In this document: positions 60,036 through 64,000 of the stretch, in pieces | Numbering within the stretch: the stretch's first letter is position 1 | Layout of the letters: each line of letters starts with the position of its first letter | Assembly: GCA_003586115.2 (NCBI GenBank) | Contig: QVOM02000049.1 | Span: 18,109,470 to 18,173,469, forward strand | Source of the DNA: Salvator merianae | Taxonomy: Eukaryota; Chordata; Lepidosauria; Squamata; Teiidae | Length of the DNA: 64,000 nt | Direction: 5' to 3' | Notes under the pieces: model-generated | Told to the model about the DNA's origin: nothing | Database searches by the model: none | What the model saw: the letters and a program-made list of their open reading frames with translations, nothing else | Translations under genes and position numbers: made by a program

Positions 60036-61401
60036 CTGCAGAAAATGCCAGTCAAAATGACACAAGCATTAACTTTTTGAAATTCAGTTGTGACCCATAC
60101 ATCCATAATATGCATAGTCCAAATCCATAAGAGACAACTACACCAGCAAAATAACCCATTACCCACGTTGCCTCCAAATCTTCTTGAATACTTTGCTGCA
60201 CAAAGTATCATATAAATATTACAAAATATGCAGCATATATCATCCTCAGTACATACAAGAAGCTTCAAGATATGTATAAGTTATTCATGAGACTGCAAAT
60301 CCCTACTCAGTCATAGTCCAGTGAGCACTTCTGAGTCCAAACTTAATGGATGGGTTGCCACAGGAAAAATATTTTGCATGCTTGAGGTTAGGAAGGTTCC
60401 CGGAAGAAAAGCACAATATTGCTGTACTTTTTACCATATAATAGCCACATTTTTTTCCGAACTGATTTCCAAACCTACTTTTTCCTTTTATCTTTCCAAA
60501 ATATTCCTTGGCAAATTACATCTTATATGGCATGAAATACAAAACAATTTTTTTTAAAGGAACTCTTCACTTGTATTATAGTGTGGAAAACATTAAAAAT
60601 GGACTATTCAGAATATAGACAGAACAGAAAGCAAATTAAAAGCGAAAAAATAAAAAACCCTCCTCTCCTGCAATCTAGGATAATGAATGCACAGAGAAGC
60701 TGATCAGCAACTCCCACTAACTTCTGTAGGCCTCAGCTGAGAAAAAATAAAGGTAACAGACACAATAAACAACTGAAATAAGATTATAGTTTGGATGTCA
60801 ATTTTTGATTATCTTTCCAACACAAGGGGATTTTTTAAAAACTAAGGGTGATTCTGCAAGACCTGGACCAGCAAGCATACTAGGACCCTCCCTTGCACAT
60901 GTCGGTACAGACAGGGCCTCTGATAAAACATTTCTATACCACTCAAATAGACAGTGGGACTTTCCTCTGGAGAAACTCCAGGTGGTGTAGAATGCTTAGG
61001 CCAGCGAGTTTCTGGGGTTAAATTCTCCGAATACATTCTATAACTGCTTTTTCATCAATATGACTTTCAGTTTCACTTACAGACAAAATTTATATACGTG
61101 AATCCAGGCACCAGATGCTGAACACATTGAACACATTCATGCAGGTGAAGGCAGTACTTCAGATAGCGCGATCACAAAACCTTTTGAGCAGAGAGTCATA
61201 GCTTTTATGAACACTATCTCTCTAAAAGATGGTAACAGCAAGCCATTTCTGCATTAGCCAAGAAAACTGCATGGACTTATCTATGTGGTCATCAGGAATC
61301 AACTCAATGTCAACTTGATGGTTCTAATAAACAACAAATAATTTAACACTGGCTACATAAGATGCTTCCAGTCAGAGCAAAAGTGCTCTGTGCGTCCTTA
61401 A

Positions 61402-61855
61402 GAAGAACATAAGAGGAGCCTTGCTGGATCGGGCCACAGCCCATCTGGTCCAGCATCCTGTCTCACACAGTGGCCCACTAATTTCTTCTAGGCATTCTGA
61501 AGCAGAAGACAAAGGCAAAACCTTCACCTGCTCTTGACTCTCTTCAAACGGCCTTTAGAGACATTCTGCCCATCTTTCCAACCTGGAGACAGTACCTAGG
61601 CATCAGCTGATATACCTGTCCTCCATGAATTTGTCTAACCCTTTTTTAAAGCTATCCCGACTGGTTACTGTTACCACTTCTTCTGGTTGTAAATTTCATA
61701 ATTTTTTACCTCTGCGTAAAAAAATAAATAAATAAACCACTTCCCATTGTTGGTGCAAACTCTCCTACCCATCAACTTCATCGAGTGTCCTCTGGTCCTA
61801 GTGTTGTGTGATAGAAAATAATTTTTCTCTATCCACCTTTTCCTTATTGTTATTT
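61402..61855 (-). mobile_element. CR1-type 3' fragment, antisense, copy 2
   Basis: Begins AAGAACATAAGAGGAGCC, then TGGTCCAGCATCCTGTCTCA, CTCCATGAATTTGTCTAACC, ACCCATCAACTTCATCGAGT and GTCCTCTGGTCCTAGTGTTG. This is a very common reptile repeat; the end complement (TTATGTTCTT) is the 3' signature also seen in sense at 62098-62172. An AAATAAATAAATAAA stretch lies inside. Confidence 0.75.
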
Positions 61856-62097
61856 CAGTGAGGGTGGAATGCTAGAGGCATGGCAATTTAAAGTGTTGCA
61901 TTTGTCCACCTTGGCACACCAGAGGAGGATTCAGCTTATTTTTATCACCTCACCACTACACTTCCATTCTCTAGCCCACTGAAGCAAAATGAAACACATC
62001 CGGAATATTTGTGTAAAATAAATACAACCTGTCCTTTAACAGGCTTCTCAGTTATATTAATGGCAGCATTGTGGGCTTTCACATACAAATGGTTAGC

Positions 62098-62172
62098 AAT
62101 TGTGAGAACAGGCTGTTGGACTAAATGGACCACTTGTCTGATCTAACACAGCATTTCTTACATTCTTATGAA
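62098..62172 (+). mobile_element. CR1-type 3' end, sense
   Basis: GAACAGGCTGTTGGACTAAA, TGGACCACTTGTCTGATC, then CAGCATTTCTTACATTCTTATGAAC. This is the sense form of the end seen at 61402 and closes with the TTCTTATG octamer. Confidence 0.7.
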
Positions 62173-62275
62173 CTAGCAAAATATAATGCTACAAATAAGA
62201 CCTGTAAGCCTTCTTCTATGAATACTCTTAACCATGTGGATTTACTGCAGCACATTCATGAAGACGTTGTAATGT

Positions 62276-62276
62276 C

Positions 62277-62325
<49 letters not shown>
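62276..62325. repeat. AAT microsatellite
   Basis: About 16 uninterrupted ATA/AAT units, likely polymorphic in length. Confidence 0.97.
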
Positions 62326-62472
62326 GGGCACATTTTCTTGGATCGCAGTGATATTTGAAGCTGTCACTTTAACCAACTATGGGAAGAAGCAGGAAGTGCA
62401 GAAGACATGGATTTTTAAGGACATTAATCTACTGTACTGCATCAACCTGTGTTGGCAAAAATCTGCCTCGCA

Positions 62473-62941
62473 GCCTTTTCGCACTTTCCACCTTGGAGTG
62501 GGATAAAGTAGAACAATAATTATCCCATTCTAAGGTGGAACAGACCACGCAATGCGGTGGCCATCCGCACTGTGAGGCCTGGAACTGCCTAGAACCGGGC
62601 TTCAAGCCCCTGCAGTGCAAATGCTGGCCGTCTGTTATGACGGCAGCCACAGAAACTTAAGGCCACTACTATGGTGACCGGAGATGCAGCACATGACTGC
62701 ACAGCCGTTGCTGCGCCACAACCTGCTACATTCACACCTGGAAGAAGGTGTGAACGCTGCATACCAGGAGCAGTCCAGCTGCTCCCAGTACATCTGTGGA
62801 CAACAATTTAGTTGTCCGCAGTTCATAGCCTTCAGGAGCATCTGCAGATGGTCCCAAACACACGGGCCTCCACAAAATGTGTATGCAGTGTGCTAGTGAG
62901 CATCCAGATGCTCACTAGCACTCCATGTGCAAAAAGGTCCC
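62473..62941. mobile_element. GGGCC-end inverted-repeat element, forward copy
   Basis: Starts GCCTTTTCGCACTTTCCACC with a TAATTATCCCATTCTAAGG hairpin region and ends CCATGTGCAAAAAGGTCCC. The core (GCACTGTGAGGCCTGGAAC; CTAGTGAGCATCCAGATGCTC) matches 8794, 14324 and 16679. Flanking duplication is not clear. Confidence 0.7.
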
Positions 62942-63784
62942 TAGCCCCACAGTGCTCCAGTACATCCTGCTCCCGTTCTGATCTATACAGGCAAATGTGG
63001 AGAGTGTCAGCAGAACCAAGCCCATTCCTTTTATTTCCGCAGCCTGGCCCGAAAGCTGTTTCTCACCACCCATTGATCCATTTTTATCTTCCAATTCCAT
63101 ACGTTTTCCAGCTCTCCACACCTTCTGTTTATCTCGGAAGAGTGCTGTCCACCACAAGCCACTGTGTGTGCTATTATGCACTCAGCCTCCCACTGACCCT
63201 GCTGTTGTTCCCCACTGCAAGGAAGCGTGTAACATACCCTTCATTCTCTGGGTGTTGATCATGGTGAGAAACAATCCTAGCGGCATTCAACCTGTCTTCA
63301 CAGAAGTTAGCCTCCTATTACTCATCATTACGGAATCTATAAGGAACTTCTGACGAATCCAGGCGTTCTCAGACTAGTACTTCAAACCCAATGAACTAGT
63401 CTAATCTATTGTCTCCTTCTGAGTTTTAAGGGACCTTCTCCCCTAACAGGAGACTGTTCCAGAGCACCAGCTAGGTTTCCTATTTCTCCTCAAAATAATG
63501 TGTCTAATTTTTGTGCAACTGTAAAAGCAGCATATAAAAAGCACTGTGTGAGAAGAAACAGGCAACTCCCATAGTTCACTGTCAACAGCTTGTAGACAAT
63601 ATTCTGGAGTAGCCTTGAAACCTCAGGGCAGGTTACAACAGACAAAAACAACACAAAGAATACGTGCCTCCAGATGCAGTTTAAAAAACATGATTTTCCC
63701 AGGGATATATTGGGACCACCACACAAACCCACAGCAATGCCAGTATACTCCCAGGATAATGCCTTGAAAAAGCACAATAAAGAC

Positions 63785-64000
63785 ATGCTGGAAAATCCAG
63801 CTCTGATGCCAGGTTTCGGTCATGTCAGACTGCTTACCTTGTCTGTTGTTTCCTCATGGAATCACTGCTCTTACAAAAGTATCCAAATGTAGGAAGCGTG
63901 CAAAAAAACCCCCAAAGGGGCGTGGGTGGGCACTTCTTACATACAGCTACTTTTGCAAGAGCAGCAATTCTGCGAGGAAATGATAGACAAGGTAAGAGCC
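63785..64000. mobile_element. Fold-back repeat, TTACCTTG family, copy 3 (at window edge)
   Basis: CTTACCTTGTCTGTTGTTTCC at 63833 pairs with GGAAATGATAGACAAGGTAAG ending at 63996. CTGCTCTTACAAAAGTA pairs with TACTTTTGCAAGAGCAG. The loop is around 63905-63925. The left part GGAAAATCCAGCTCTGATGC resembles the shared segment of the other two copies. Confidence 0.6.

Larger units (their letters stand above)
60036..64000 (-). other. SMIM13: SMIM13 intron 1 (3' part)
   Basis: About 4 kb on the far side of the SMIM13 acceptor. It contains an antisense CR1-type fragment, a sense fragment of the same family, an ATA microsatellite, a GGGCC-end element and a truncated fold-back repeat. No exon resembling the hydrophobic SMIM13 N-terminus is present. 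I see nothing recognisable in 60040-61400 and 62945-63780. Confidence 0.75.

Noticed and set aside
1..64000. tRNA genes, rRNA, CRISPR arrays, bacterial operons or endogenous retroviral genes
   Set aside because: No cloverleaf with intact boxes, no spaced direct repeats and no recognisable gag, pol or env motifs were seen. The only B-box-like sites lie in SINE relics.

Overview
This is vertebrate nuclear DNA, most likely from a squamate reptile (lizard or snake). The evidence is small exons separated by long introns with GT/AG sites, plus a sauropsid repeat profile. That profile includes CR1 LINEs ending in ATTCTATG repeats, an RTE/BovB-type LINE relic, L2-like LINE tails running into AATAAATA, a MIR-like SINE and many short inverted-repeat DNA transposons. 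The species cannot be fixed from the sequence alone. No operons, CRISPR arrays or prokaryotic features are present.

Two host genes were recognised, and they converge. NEDD9 (HEF1/Cas-L, a Cas-family scaffold acting between integrin, FAK and Src) lies on the + strand. The window opens inside its first intron and then carries six coding exons: 3790-4236, 26785-26886, 30768-30869, 31797-33005, 34511-34600 and 34937-35446. They are followed by a 3' UTR with a polyadenylation signal at 35961. All introns seen are phase 0, and the coding sequence has no frameshift or premature stop. SMIM13, a small single-pass membrane protein, lies on the - strand; only its last coding exon (59842-60035) is visible and its first exon should lie beyond the right edge. 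From memory, human 6p24 has the same neighbours in the same convergent arrangement, which supports both calls.

The rest is introns and intergenic DNA filled with mobile elements. NEDD9 intron 2 (22.5 kb) contains an RTE relic broken by two later insertions, an L2-like reverse transcriptase relic, L1-like fragments, a hAT element with an 8-bp target duplication and several miniature inverted-repeat elements. The 36-54 kb intergenic block holds an almost intact CR1 LINE (endonuclease plus reverse transcriptase, one frameshift), more inverted-repeat elements, an unclassified GC-richer block and a perfect 174-bp palindrome at 37092-37265. The 54.6-64 kb block carries the SMIM13 exon, its likely long 3' UTR and more repeats.

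At least five miniature families recur. One is a GC-rich palindromic hAT-type family (four copies, 8-bp duplications). Two have GGGCC-type ends and duplications of about 3 bp, resembling PIF/Harbinger. One begins GGCTGTGTTCAGAC, and one is a fold-back family with TTACCTTG ends. Nested copies give a relative order of insertion. I found no convincing novel gene system; the most unusual items are the perfect palindrome, the large fold-back repeat at 29.4-29.8 kb and the nested element stacks.
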